Of a DNA stretch of 64,000 bases, positions 22,065 through 34,170 are shown in pieces; the first letter of the stretch is position 1, and each line of letters starts with the position of its first letter. Source of the stretch: Sordaria brevicollis (taxonomy: Eukaryota > Ascomycota > Sordariomycetes > Sordariales > Sordariaceae); contig JAUTDP010000002.1 of assembly GCA_033439795.1 (NCBI GenBank), positions 4,960,001 through 5,024,000 of the forward strand, written 5' to 3'. A program made the position numbers and the translations under genes. The notes below the pieces were generated by a model that was not told the origin of the DNA, did not search any database, and saw only the letters and a list, made by a program, of their open reading frames with translations.

Positions 22065-22655
22065 TTTTTCAATGAACTTTCCGTTCGTGCCCCTGGATTC
22101 GAGACCCCGTGAACTTTCTTGCAAATTACCCCAAGTGATTTCGATCCTGGACATACTTATACCCTCGCCCATTCATCCACCACTTTCTCCGTTAGTATTG
22201 GAAGCCCCAGCAGCTCGTTAGCTACACTGTCCCCATTCACAGTCACTGTATATTCCCCTTCGCCAAAGCTCCACGCTGTCAAATTGTTAATCCCTCCCAT
22301 TAGATTACTCCTCGCTAGGTCCTTTTGTCTTTGTCTCTTCAGGTCCGCTGACTTTCATGAATAGATGTTGGCGAGGACACTTGACGATTGCGGAGTTTGT
22401 GCTGCCCTTGGTAACGCATTCGAGACATCAGTACATGTTGTTCACATGCATATTCCAGATGATTCATATTGAACCGAGATCCAACTCTTTACCAAAGTAC
22501 TGTTCCTTTTCCTGCTCTATCATATTCCGGCAGTTCACGATAGTAAAAATTGCGTGTCCTTGTAGATCACAAGTCCAGTGATAATAAGAGCCTTTCCTAA
22601 AAGTAGTAAGTCGGGTAAAGTACGGGCTACGGGGAGGGGGACGGGGAGGGGGGGG
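22065..22655. other. spacer between two transposable elements
   Basis: No gene recognised; two overlapping plus-strand frames (22119-22364, 22357-22581) have no support. The last 40 bases are a G-rich tract (GGGGAGGGGGACGGGGAGGG) into which the next element seems to have inserted. Confidence 0.35.

Positions 22656-24486
<1,831 letters not shown>

Positions 24487-24516
<30 letters not shown>
24487..24516. repeat. homopolymer of 30 G
   Basis: An uninterrupted run of 30 G bases at the right border of the hAT-like element, followed by CAGAGTAG. The first G belongs to the element's terminal CCCTG. Length is likely to be inexact in the assembly. Such a run can form G-quadruplexes. Confidence 0.9.
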
Positions 24517-24519
<3 letters not shown>

Positions 24520-24670
24520 AGTAGTACTCCAACGAGCCGCTTAAACGCGTCTTGGTCCGTCAAACTCGAGATGTTCTCCCTGGGCCCTTATTCATCAGTC
24601 TGTTTCCATTAGGACCGAATTTTAACACAAATAACACCATCAACTAACCCAAACTCAAACCAAAGACATC

Positions 24671-25138
24671 ATGTCGGCTCCCACCACTTCACCGCGCCCA
24701 ACCAAGCGCCAACGCACCAACTCTGAAACCATGAACCTCATCTCTGCCTCTTCTTCCAACTCCGACCCTCCAGCCAAAATGGAGTCCCTCCTCAGCACCT
24801 TTCCCGTGCCTACTACACAATCACCCCTCAACAAAAACTCACTCCTCCCCGCCAACATCAACGGCGACCTCAACACCCTCCCCCGCCTCAACCCTTCAGC
24901 CGACGGGTCCGAAACCCTCGCCGCCACCCAAATCGCCACCCCTCCCACCCACTTTCACCAACCCCCTCCTCGCCTACGCCGCCTCCGAGAAGTTAGAACC
25001 CCCTTATCAGCGCCATCTTCACTCACCACTATAACCAACAATAGGAGGAACAAAAAGCTTGCGTCATTAATTTCTCCTCCAAGCCCACCCAAGCTTCCTA
25101 CCTACTTAAAAAACATTTGCCAATACAATAGCCCTTGA
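24671..25138 (+). pseudogene. TKRQRT-family paralog, truncated and frameshifted
   Basis: The plus-strand frame begins MSAPTTSPRPTKRQRTNSE and continues to L-P-A-N-I-N-G-D-L-N-T-L-P, matching the N-terminal halves of the two intact paralogs. Near 24935-24950 the family sequence continues in another frame (P-P-T-F-T-N-P-L-L-A-Y-A-A-S-E-K) and stops within about 75 bases. The second helical half and the acidic tail are missing. So this is a 5' fragment of a third copy in opposite orientation, immediately beside the G run and the transposon. It could still make a short N-terminal peptide, but the loss of frame argues for a relic. Confidence 0.65.
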
Positions 25139-25237
25139 ATAGTCCCTAAGGATGAGTGCGGACAATAAACCCTCATCACCCTTTTCCTCTCAAAACCGAT
25201 TCCTCAGTCAAGCCAGCCCGATTATCCTCTCTACACC

Positions 25238-26071
25238 TTACTCCTCCTCACCCTCCTCCTCCACCTCATAATTCCCCTCCAACAAATCAACCACCTCCCC
25301 CAACCTCTCAAACATACAATACCCCTCCGCCTCCTTTTCCAACTCCCTCACCTTCCCCGTCACCCCTTCCTTATCCATCCTCTCCAGCTCCTCCTCATCA
25401 AAATACCCCTCCACAAAACCCACCAGCTTGCCTTCCATCTCCCTCGGCACGCAATCGCTCTTCCTCGCCTGATGTCCAATCTCATCATTGGGAGCCGTCG
25501 CCATGCAGCTCATAATCTCCACCATCGTCTCCAGCGCGTTTTTCCGCGTGCCGTACGAAGCACCCTCGTACCCTCCCTCCTCTTCGATGACGGCGAGGAT
25601 GTCGTCAAATATGTCGCCGATATCAGAAACCACTTCGAACGCCTTGTTGAAGGCTCGGGAGCCGGACAGGCGGGCGTATTTGACGTTGAGCATGTCCCAG
25701 GCCTTTTGGGCGTAGGAGATGAAGTTAAGGACGCGGGTTGAGCGCTGAACGGCTTGGTTCTGGAGATCGTGTTGGTGAGTGAGGATGGAGGCGATGTAAG
25801 GGTCGCGGGCGGCGGCGTAAGCGAGGAGGGAGGCGGTGAAGGTGGACGGGAGGGCGGCGATCTGGGAAGAGGGAAGGTCTTGGGCGGCGGCGTTGAAGTC
25901 CGGGAGGGTGCTAAGGTCGCCGTTGAAGTTTGCGGGGAGGGTTTGTGGTTGTTGTTGTTGTTGTGTCTTTTTGGCGCGCTTCGAAGCGACGGTGCCATGC
26001 TCGCTGCTGTCGGTTTCATCGGTGCGCTGGCGCTTGGTGGCGCGCGACGAGGAAGTGACGCGGTTCGACAT
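25238..26071 (-). CDS. TKRQRT-family protein, paralog 2 (unknown function)
   Basis: Intronless, 277 aa. The start chosen is the Met of M-S-N-R-V-T-S-S-S-R-A-T-K-R-Q-R-T, which aligns with paralog 1; an upstream in-frame extension of 46 residues is not shared and is rejected. Block order is as in paralog 1: basic N-terminus plus K-R-A-K-K and a short Gln run, L-P-A-N-F-N-G-D-L-S-T-L-P-D-F, S-L-L-A-Y-A-A-A-R-D-P-Y-I-A-S-I-L-T, Y-G-T-R-K-N-A-L-E-T-M-V-E-I-M, F-E-R-L-G-E-V-V-D-L-L-E-G, and an acidic tail. The identical core string shared with paralog 1 shows recent or constrained duplication. Function unknown; probably nuclear from the basic segment. It faces the broken copy at 24671 tail to tail. 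Confidence 0.75.
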   Translation of the reverse strand: MSNRVTSSSRATKRQRTDETDSSEHGTVASKRAKKTQQQQQPQTLPANFNGDLSTLPDFNAAAQDLPSSQIAALPSTFTASLLAYAAARDPYIASILTHQHDLQNQAVQRSTRVLNFISYAQKAWDMLNVKYARLSGSRAFNKAFEVVSDIGDIFDDILAVIEEEGGYEGASYGTRKNALETMVEIMSCMATAPNDEIGHQARKSDCVPREMEGKLVGFVEGYFDEEELERMDKEGVTGKVRELEKEAEGYCMFERLGEVVDLLEGNYEVEEEGEEE

Positions 26072-26548
26072 CTCGTGTTGGTTTGGATGGAGTACCACTG
26101 TACGCTGTATAAGTTTGACCCGTTGATGTCCGGTTCCTCGTCGTAATGATTGACGAGCGCTGTTGAGGAGAGGTCGATGATTGACTGAGAAGTTGTTTGC
26201 AGGAAACAAAATTTAACCCTTCACAGTTACTTGTAGCGGGGCGTTTGTGCCCCGTGCTTTTTTGGACTGACTGACCGCTTTCAGGTCACGCTGCCGCCGA
26301 GACTTTTTTGACTTCACGCACACCCCCTTTTTGGGTATGGTGAATGGTCTTTTTGGTGGTTTGCGCTACAACAACGCGCACCACTTGACGAAAGAGATCG
26401 ATTACCAACGAAAACACCCTGCTTTCACACACACATGACAGAACACACCAACAGCAATCACAGCAACTTTATATTCGAGGGCGAGAAGGCTTGCATCACC
26501 ATCTCCACGTTAACACATGCGAACCGCGCTACGCATTCAACCCAGATA
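26072..26548. other. intergenic
   Basis: Upstream of TKRQRT paralog 2 and downstream of the DUF3176-like gene. No gene or clear motif seen. Confidence 0.35.
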
Positions 26549-29023
26549 TCACAACATCTCCCCCTCCCTCGGCTTCCGCGCGTGAATCACACCCTGCTCA
26601 TCCGCCACTGCAAACCCCAACTGGCCCGTGGATTCCAGCACGCCGTATTGCACCCTTGGTTCTCGCCTTCTAGATCGGAAGAAGGTATTCCACCACCGGT
26701 CATGGTGGGGCTTCCCGGCACAGTGCTTGGCTATCTCCTTTGCCGAGGCGTTGCTGCTGCAACTGGCGAGGAGTGTCGCTAATTGCTTTTGGTCGTGACT
26801 CTGGTGTTGGTCTTGACCATGGAGTGAGATTTGGCGGTAGTGATCCTCTGAGCCTTGAGACTTTGCATACGAAGTTGCTCCAGTTTCTGAGACTGGTAGC
26901 ATGAGCCCGCGGACAATGAACGCGTTCGCCAACTCAATCGGACTCATGGAGAACTCCCTTCCTAGACGCCAGTAGCCCCAGAAGAGAGTCAAGGTGGCCA
27001 GTGGTCCGAGCAGGCTGATGGCCAATGCCAACGCAAGCGCTGGAAAGTTGGCTTTGTATTCGACACGAACTTGGTCGCTGACGTAGTCGACGGACTGGCT
27101 GGTGATGGACCACGGGTGAGAGTCCGACTCTGTGGTATTGGCGTTCGTAATATTTCTCTTGTTGGCAGCTGCCTCGAGAATCGACATTCGAAAGGCTATT
27201 TCGCGGTAGCTGTTGATAATATCGTCCATCGGATCATCAAAGGTGGGGCCGCAACAATTGACATAACGATCCAGTCTCCCGGGATATTCTTGTGCGTAGA
27301 GGTAACCAGCCAGCCCACTGTAGTCGAGGTCCACTCGCGGAGGTGCATCGGACTCCCTCCTTCCATTATGCCAGAGGTGAACTGTCACGTTCGTCTGAGA
27401 TTCCCATAGCTCTGCACCCAGCCTCTGCATATCGAGGAGCATGATCTGGAAATTGCTTTCCATAGAGCTGCAAAGTGTCATTAGCGAACGTATGAATAAA
27501 AAAAAACCTGAAAACTGTGGTTTACCTACATTAGTTCCCATTCTTTATCTTCCATCAAGCCAGTCCACGCTAACGTGGCATGTCTGCCGTCCATAATTAA
27601 TCATGGTTGATACCCGCACCTGAAACTTGGGGTTACGTACACGTTTGTTAGGACGGCATCATCCCTCCAGCTAGTCGACGCCAACGTGGTGTTTCCCCTG
27701 TCCACAATCAAGGCGTAGCTAACGATCGAAGGTATGATGAGGCAGCTTTGGGTCAAAAGCTTGGCCTCCCACCCGTGTGATACCTTTCGTGTTACGGTGA
27801 TGTTCAATGTTGAGTAGTCGCTCAGATATCGTTTCGGTGTCGCAGAGTTCATATCCTCTAAGATTTCTGACCGGATGTGGATTTGAAAGATTCGAGTTTG
27901 GAGAAACGATTCTGAAAGTTCTCCATAGCTCATCCATTGCTCTGCTTCAGGTAGGGTGCTTTCGGTAACTGAACAATTTGATCTTTCGAAGCCAAGAGCC
28001 TTCACTGTCAGGGAGCAGTTCTTGCAGTTTTCGGCTCCAGGGATAACGATTGGATCTTTGAATCGATAACCCCGGAGAATCATGGGGAATGTTAGTCTGC
28101 CATCAGCTTGTGGGCCCGGCACACGACTGAACACACTATCATCAAGTCTAATGCCCGGGTAAACTTCGACATCGACTGTTCCTGGCAGAGAGAGTTCGCG
28201 TGTCTGGACGGAAGAGGCCCTTTGCATAAGAGGCCCCCGAAGCAGGGACGAAACCGTGACCAAAACAGATACTGTTCAACAGGACGATGTATTTAGTCAG
28301 CTTACAATACACATACCGAAATCTGAATTCTCCTATCATGTACGCTGCAGGGGATATTTGTTATGCGACACTCACCTAAGCTTAGGCGAACGGCTTTCCT
28401 CCGTGTCAGCGCACTCAGGGCTCCCAGGAAGCTCGAAGCTCCTTCCCAGTGATGATGTAGACTCGTTACCGGCATCTCGCCTCCTAGTGCTTGTGTCCAA
28501 AAGCATATCGAACAGCCACAGGCAAAAGCGATCCCAAGCAGCATGTTCGCTGCTGTTGAAGTATAAGCAAGTAGCACTGGAGGCTGCATTACGCCCGACC
28601 ACTCGCTCACTAACCCGCCGTCGCTGTACAGAACCGTGGCAATAGCGGCGCCGGTACCTTTGACTAATTAGCACGTGGCTCGTGTTTTGAGACAACATTA
28701 AACTGCATCCGAAATCAGCTTCGTGGCGATAACTTACAGACCATGTTCAACAGCAAAGGCAACACTCCGAGATGAGGGAAGCGTCTGAAGACGCCGGAAG
28801 ACCAAATATACTTCCCATCAGGGGCGCTAACGAACCTATCCTCGCCCGCGTACGGCTGTTGCCCAAGTGAAACTTGCTCAGGTAGATCTCGACTTGACTG
28901 GAAGTTCTCTGTTGACGATGGCAAGCTGTCCTGAAGAGGGACCTTCTCTTCGTCATGTAAGGCAGTGTGCCCCGAGAGAGGAGGCACGTACTCAGTTATA
29001 GCGCGCGTGCCTGATGAGGCCAT
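26549..29023 (-). CDS. DUF3176-like multi-pass membrane protein
   Basis: Four exons: 29023-28738, 28657-28376, 28271-27641 and 27467-26549 (705 aa); all junctions are phase-consistent with GTAAGT/GTGAGT/GTACGT donors. The order matches the fungal DUF3176 architecture as I know it. A hydrophilic N-terminus is followed by two membrane helices (R-F-P-H-L-G-V-L-P-L-L-L-N-M-V-C and P-P-V-L-L-A-Y-T-S-T-A-A-N). Then come the F-W-x-Q-A-L-G-G...L-H-x-H-W segment, a third helix and R-G-P-L-M-Q, and a large extracytoplasmic region with several Asn-x-Ser/Thr sites and Cys. A final helix near residues 525-550 (A-L-A-L-A-I-S-L-L-G-P-L-A-T-L) precedes a cytoplasmic tail. Function is unknown for the family. 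Intron 3 (173 nt) contains what looks like a diverged duplicate of the end of exon 3. Confidence 0.82.
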
Positions 29024-29746
29024 GGTGAGTTCGGATGATAATTCTTGTCGCAAGTTTGCGGGTGCTAGAATGGACCGAAGTATGTATAATGCAAGCTCAG
29101 AGCGAAGAGGATATGCCAGCGTAAAAGAGATGACAGGAAAGTGAGCGCCTAGTCGTGGCCTCATGGGGCCATACAAAGGTTTTGCTTGGGCTCAGCAACA
29201 TCAGCACGAGAACCCGATGTCTATTTCCGGATTGCAAATTGGTACTAGAGCTTCTTGTGCGGCGATCCCCCGCGTGGGGCAAAGGAGACTGACAATAACT
29301 TGCATCGCGAGAGCCTGTTGGACCAACCAACAAATAAACTGTCCTGTGTTCATCCGTTATTGGGCGACACAAATGGGTGGAGAGCTGGCATATTGCATTG
29401 CGTCTGAGGATATGTAATGCAACTCCCCGTCCGGACCTTGATTCGCGGAGCTCTTTCGAAAGCGATGAGGAGACGGGGCCGAACGTCTCCTGAACAAATT
29501 CGCCGTGACCGCTAGGCCTGTTGACCACGCCGCGGGTAGCTGCAGAAACTCGGAACGGACCAAGCCAGCAGCGTACAGGCAGCACAGTGTAAAAGGTTTA
29601 AAACGAAGAGCACCAGCTAACCTAATAACATTGTGTGCAGCCATTCACTTTTGAGGTGTCTGCTTGGGCGAAAGACAGAGATTGGAGACACTGTGTAGGG
29701 AGCTTGTGTGAGTCCTTTCTTTCTTCAGTCTCTGATCTTCCAGCCG
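29024..29746. other. intergenic
   Basis: Shared upstream of the DUF3176-like gene and downstream of Stn1. Several overlapping open frames on both strands, none with recognisable sequence. Nothing else seen. Confidence 0.35.
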
Positions 29747-31227
29747 TCACAGCCCAAGAGCCTTGTACTTGCCAGTTACCTCAAAAGGCACCACCCTATC
29801 CGTGCTGGCCTGCCTCAACGACTTGCTCCTCCTTTCCAGACCCGTAGGTTCCTTGGGTCTTGGCGCCGGTATCGGCCCCCTCGACACGGGTGGCATCCTT
29901 CTTTCCAAGCCCGTGACGTTTCTCTTAGCCCTTGTCGGAATCACCACCTGTGCGTGTTGCCTCGCCGTTATGAAACCAGGGGCAGCGGTAGTGTTGACAG
30001 TTTTCTCCCCTTCTAGTGATACTTTCCCCTCTTGCTCCAACCTCATCCTCTCCTCCTCCAACCTCTTCATCCTCTTCCTTTCCTTCTCCTTCTCTTCCAA
30101 CTCTAGCTCTGCCGCCGCAGCTTTCCGCTTCAAGTTCTCTTCTTCTTCTTCTTCTTCCCTAACCACCAATTCCCTAGCCTTTCTCTCCTCCTCTAACCTC
30201 CTCATTCTCTTTTCTTCTTTCTCTTCTTCTCCCATGTCCAAGCCCGCTTCCACCCCTTTCTCCCTCCTCCTCTCCTCCTCTTCCAACAACTGTAACCTCC
30301 TCCTCCGTTTCCTCTCCCTCCTCCTCTCCTCCCTCACCCTCTCCCTCTCCTTCCTCTTCCGATCTCCCTCCGGATCAACACCCATCGCCTCCCTCTTTAG
30401 TTTTCTAACCACCTTCTCTTCCAACGTCCACGGCTTGTCCAGTACCTCCCGCCGTAGCTGGACTATCCGTTCCCAAAACGCCACCTCCTGCTCTGTCGTG
30501 CGTAAATGTACGATTTTCTCCACTTTGACCTGTCTCTGATCGCGAAAAGTGCGGAGGGAGCCTTTGATGTCTAGTAAGTGGCCGATGTCGATTTCTGCGT
30601 CAATTTGGGGGAGGGTTTGAGCGGGGTGTGGTGGTTGGGCCTGTTGTTGTTGTTGGTGGTGCTGTTGTTGTTGCTGCTGGTGCTGTCGCTGTTGTTGACC
30701 GAACGACTGGGCGGCACCAGCGCCAGCAGCAGAGCCAGCAAGCGGAATAACACACTCCATCACCTCCCCACTCCCATCATCGATCGTGACCACCTGTATC
30801 TGCCCTTTGCCCCTGGAAACATCCCCATAGACATCAACGGCGACGACGATGCCGCATATGCGCACCCATTTGATGGGGTGGTTGAGGTGGAAGTAGAGGT
30901 CTTGGCCTATTATCACACCATTAGCCTTTCGTTCCGTAGACATGTATAGCTTTTGTGTTCCCAACCGAACCAATATGGGGAGGGAAGAGGAGGAGAAAAA
31001 GATAACGGACCTTGAAACCCCGGATGACTCGACAGGGCGACAATATCGGCTGCTCGCAAGTGACACCATTTGTTGATGGTGGGCGAGAGGTGGAAGCAGT
31101 ATTGGGGGTAGAGTTCGGGCGTCGGAGCGGGAGCGGGTGTCGCAGCGGGGGCTGGAGCGGGAGTTCGAGCTGGCTGCCCCTGGCCTCGACCTTGCGCCGT
31201 CGCCGTCGCACTTCTGGAGTCGGTCAT
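29747..31227 (-). CDS. stn1: Stn1-like telomere-capping protein (CST complex, OB fold)
   Basis: Predicted subunit of the Cdc13/Ctc1-Stn1-Ten1 complex that binds single-stranded telomeric DNA. Two exons, 31227-31011 and 30906-29747 (458 aa). The intron donor GTCCGT is weak, but branch GCTAATG and acceptor AATAG join the frame exactly. Exon 1 carries Y-P-Q-Y-C-F-H-L-S-P-T-I-N-K-W-C and exon 2 carries D-L-Y-F-H-L-N-H-P-I-K-W-V-R-I-C-G, the hallmark start of the Stn1 OB fold. A Gln/His-rich insertion of about 25 residues (codon mix CAA/CAG/CAC) falls inside the OB fold, between V-M-E-C-V-I-P-L and the H-L-L-D-I-K-G strand. The C-terminal half is a long Glu/Lys/Arg coiled coil. The N-terminus is an Ala/Pro repeat. 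A longer start at 31272 is possible. Confidence 0.8.
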
Positions 31228-32303
31228 GGCATGTTGAGTTAAATGCGAGGAGTTGCGCGGTGGGCACTGCACTGCTCGCCTCGATATGAAATCTAGTTCC
31301 TAGCCGACTTTTGTGTTGAGGATCATTGCAGGTCGAAGGTTGCGAAGGGAGATGGTCAGTTGTTCCTGGCGAGTGACGAGTTGTCGTCGGGTGATGTTGT
31401 AGAGTGGAAGTTGTGTTTTTTGGAGATTGCGCGTTTACCGCGGCGAGTGGAAGCTTGGATGACGCGCTCAGCTTACGCGGGGTCAGGTGAGCGCCTACCT
31501 GGAGAGTGCCGGGGCCGGGGAGTGGTACCCGGTATGCCCTGTACAGCGCTATAATTTAGCGGGTGTTTTCAGCTGACGGTTACCTCTAAGAGCCTCCTTC
31601 CCTTCCTTGGCGTGATACTGTGTATTGAGTTCATGTTCATGGACGGGAGACACTAATTGAGATCAGTTTGAATCGGTGTACATAAATTCTTTCAGTTTTT
31701 TGTTTTTACGTTCTTTTAATCTCAGGTTATGGTTCTAATATCTTGGATGAACTTCAGCACATTACTGGTAACCTACGTCTGCATGTCCGTGTTCGCGAAG
31801 CCCACTCCAACAACCCAACATCGATCCCGGTTAGGATACAGTAAGACCTTCATCCCATCCTCGGCCACCTTCAAGACACAATCACTTTCTTCTTCCACTT
31901 GTTACTCTTTGCCCTTTTGCTTTTTTTTTTTGTCTTAGTCCTGCTTTCTTCCCGCAGATGCACTTACTCCCCTCCTCTTCCGTCCATTCCCTCTATTCCC
32001 TCATGGGCTGCCTTTTTTTACCTTCGTCAATTGGCAAGCAGCACAGGCAGGGCCATCCAACAAAAGCAGACTAGCTGACATTTGGCATCATCACAAAATC
32101 ACGAGCACATAGTTCACCAATGCAAGCTCAAACGGGTGTGAAGGGGTGAAACGGGTGTGAAGGGGTGATCATCATTCATGAACTTTATATCCAAACTCGA
32201 TAACCCATTCCATCACTCGTGGTCGTTTGCGCGCATTAGGAAGAGTGTACCGAAAAAAAGAGAACATTTACTCCACCTCAATTTGTACTTCCACACCGCA
32301 TAA
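31228..32303. other. intergenic
   Basis: No gene recognised. The stretch 31670-31960 is T/C-rich with long T runs. A tandem pair of GAAGGGGTGA(A/T) plus CGGGTGTG lies at about 32133-32168. Confidence 0.35.
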
Positions 32304-34143
32304 TCACCTATACCACCCCCTCCTCACCACCCCCCTCCCTCCAACCTCGCTCTTCCACTTCATCACATACGCCCTCCTCGTCTCCTCCCCACACGCATTA
32401 TACTTGACCGCCGCCAACGGAGATTCCTCCAGTATATCCAAAACCCCCATCATTTCCTGCCCTGATAACTCATCCTTGAACTTCGTCTGAATATCCTGCA
32501 CCGCCTCACGCAGTGCCGTCTCACCGGGGAGGGTATTCGTAGGAGGAGGAGGGGCAGGAAATGCCGTGCTGCTGATGGCACCACCTTGTGTCGCTTGTCG
32601 AGCTTGATAAGCACCCATCAAAACCTCCGCTATCCCCTTCACCACCTCCACCGTCGTCTTCTCTTGCACTTCCGACGCGATCTGTTCGGCGACATTCTGC
32701 CTTAGATCTTCCGTCCATTCGGCTTCCAATTTCTCGCGCAGCTCTTCGTGTTGTAGCTTCACTTCCTCTGCGACCCGTTCTTCGGCCTCAAGCTTGACGG
32801 TCTCTTCAAGCTCGTGGCGCACGTTGTCCAGCCCGTCATCGATGCGGTGGTCGATCTGGTGGTAAACGTGCTCGGCTTCTTCGGTGTCGTAGCGGCAGGG
32901 GGTGCGGTCGCGGTGGGCGGTGGCGGCGGCTAGCTCTGTTACTAACGATTCGATGCGGGAGGAACAGTGCTCGAGCCGGGTCTCGAGTTGTGAGATGCGG
33001 TTGGTGAGGGAGACGTTGTAGTTGAGGACTTGGCGCAACGCGGAGATGATGTCGGTGTTGGTGACGGGGGAAAGTAGCTCGGTGGTGCGTTGGCGTTTGC
33101 GGTCTGGAAGAAGGTTTGTTAGGAGGAGCGGACATTGATGATGGATGGGAGAGAACGTACCAGATGGGGTTGAAAGTTGAGCGGGGCTTCCAAGAGTCTC
33201 ACTCTTAATGGATGGCGGTTGAGACTCCTTCGTTGGTGTCTCGTATCCCAGTATCCTGGATCCTGCATCGCCGTGCTTCTTGGCTGGGTGATAGTTCAAA
33301 GGTTCACTGGCCCGTCGTTTCCTACTTGAAGGACCAATGCTTCGGTCTGTCTTCTGCGAGTCCCCCAGTGAATAGGGCGGAGCTAGGTCATCTTCATCCT
33401 CCGCCAAATCTCCCAATTTCTCCGGCTTCTGGTTAGAATCACCGCCAGAGGCACAGAGAGGCCTGTCCGAGCCGATGACCTCAGAGAACGTGTACTCATA
33501 CAAGGCGCTTGGGCGCCTCCACTTCTCGTCCGTTCGTAATGGGCCAAATGGATAAGCAGGTGAGAAGATAGATGGGAGCAAAGCTAGTTGTTGTTGAACC
33601 TCCAGGTGTACATCACTCAAGTGAAACGTGAAGCGATTAACCGAGCCCAAAGATACTATAGCATCGACAACAGTTTGATATCGAGGCTTCGGTTCTAGGG
33701 GCCGATCCTTTGGTACCATCAGGCTTGGCGGTTGTGTCAGTGAAAACCGCAGAGAAACACCAGAAACATTGTTCACCGTAGTAGTCGAGGGAGAATTGAT
33801 GTCTTCGAGTTCAATGGACTGAATTCTCTCCGGATAGATGAGTAGCGACAGATGTGCCTTGGGACCATGGGTCTTGAAATAGAAGAACCCATGCAGGGCG
33901 AAGATAGCTTGTCGCTGTTTCGTGTCCACGTAGAGGTCAATGCACAGGTCTGATGTACGTTGATCCTGCTGGTTGGTGTCCTTCCAAGTTACTATTCCTT
34001 TGCAATGGCGTAGATCGATCTTGCATTGCCTTTCATCGTCGGTCGAGCCGGATGCAGTTGACACATCATCGTCATATCCACCACAGCCTTCAATGGGCTT
34101 GGTGTCAAGCTTCTCGCCGTTTTTCTCAGGTCGCTCGTTTGAG
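32304..34143 (-). CDS. coiled-coil protein of unknown function (5' exon upstream)
   Basis: Exons 34143-33161 and 33103-32304; the 57-nt intron (GTACGT...CCTAAC...CAG) is a multiple of three, so reading through it would also stay open. The frame has no ATG at its 5' end: it opens behind an in-frame stop at a good acceptor (GCTGAC...ATATAG), so at least one more exon must lie upstream. The N-terminal region (C-K-I-D-L-R-H-C-K-G-I-V-T-W-K) looks like a folded beta-rich domain. The middle has a bipartite basic stretch (S-S-R-K-R-R-A...K-K-H) typical of nuclear import. The C-terminal third is a long coiled coil followed by a short helix bundle ending in W-K-S-E-V-G. No named family recognised. The candidate first exon 35720-36021 has the matching phase. 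Confidence 0.72.
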
Positions 34144-34170
34144 CTATATGTTTGTCAGCTAAAATTCCCA

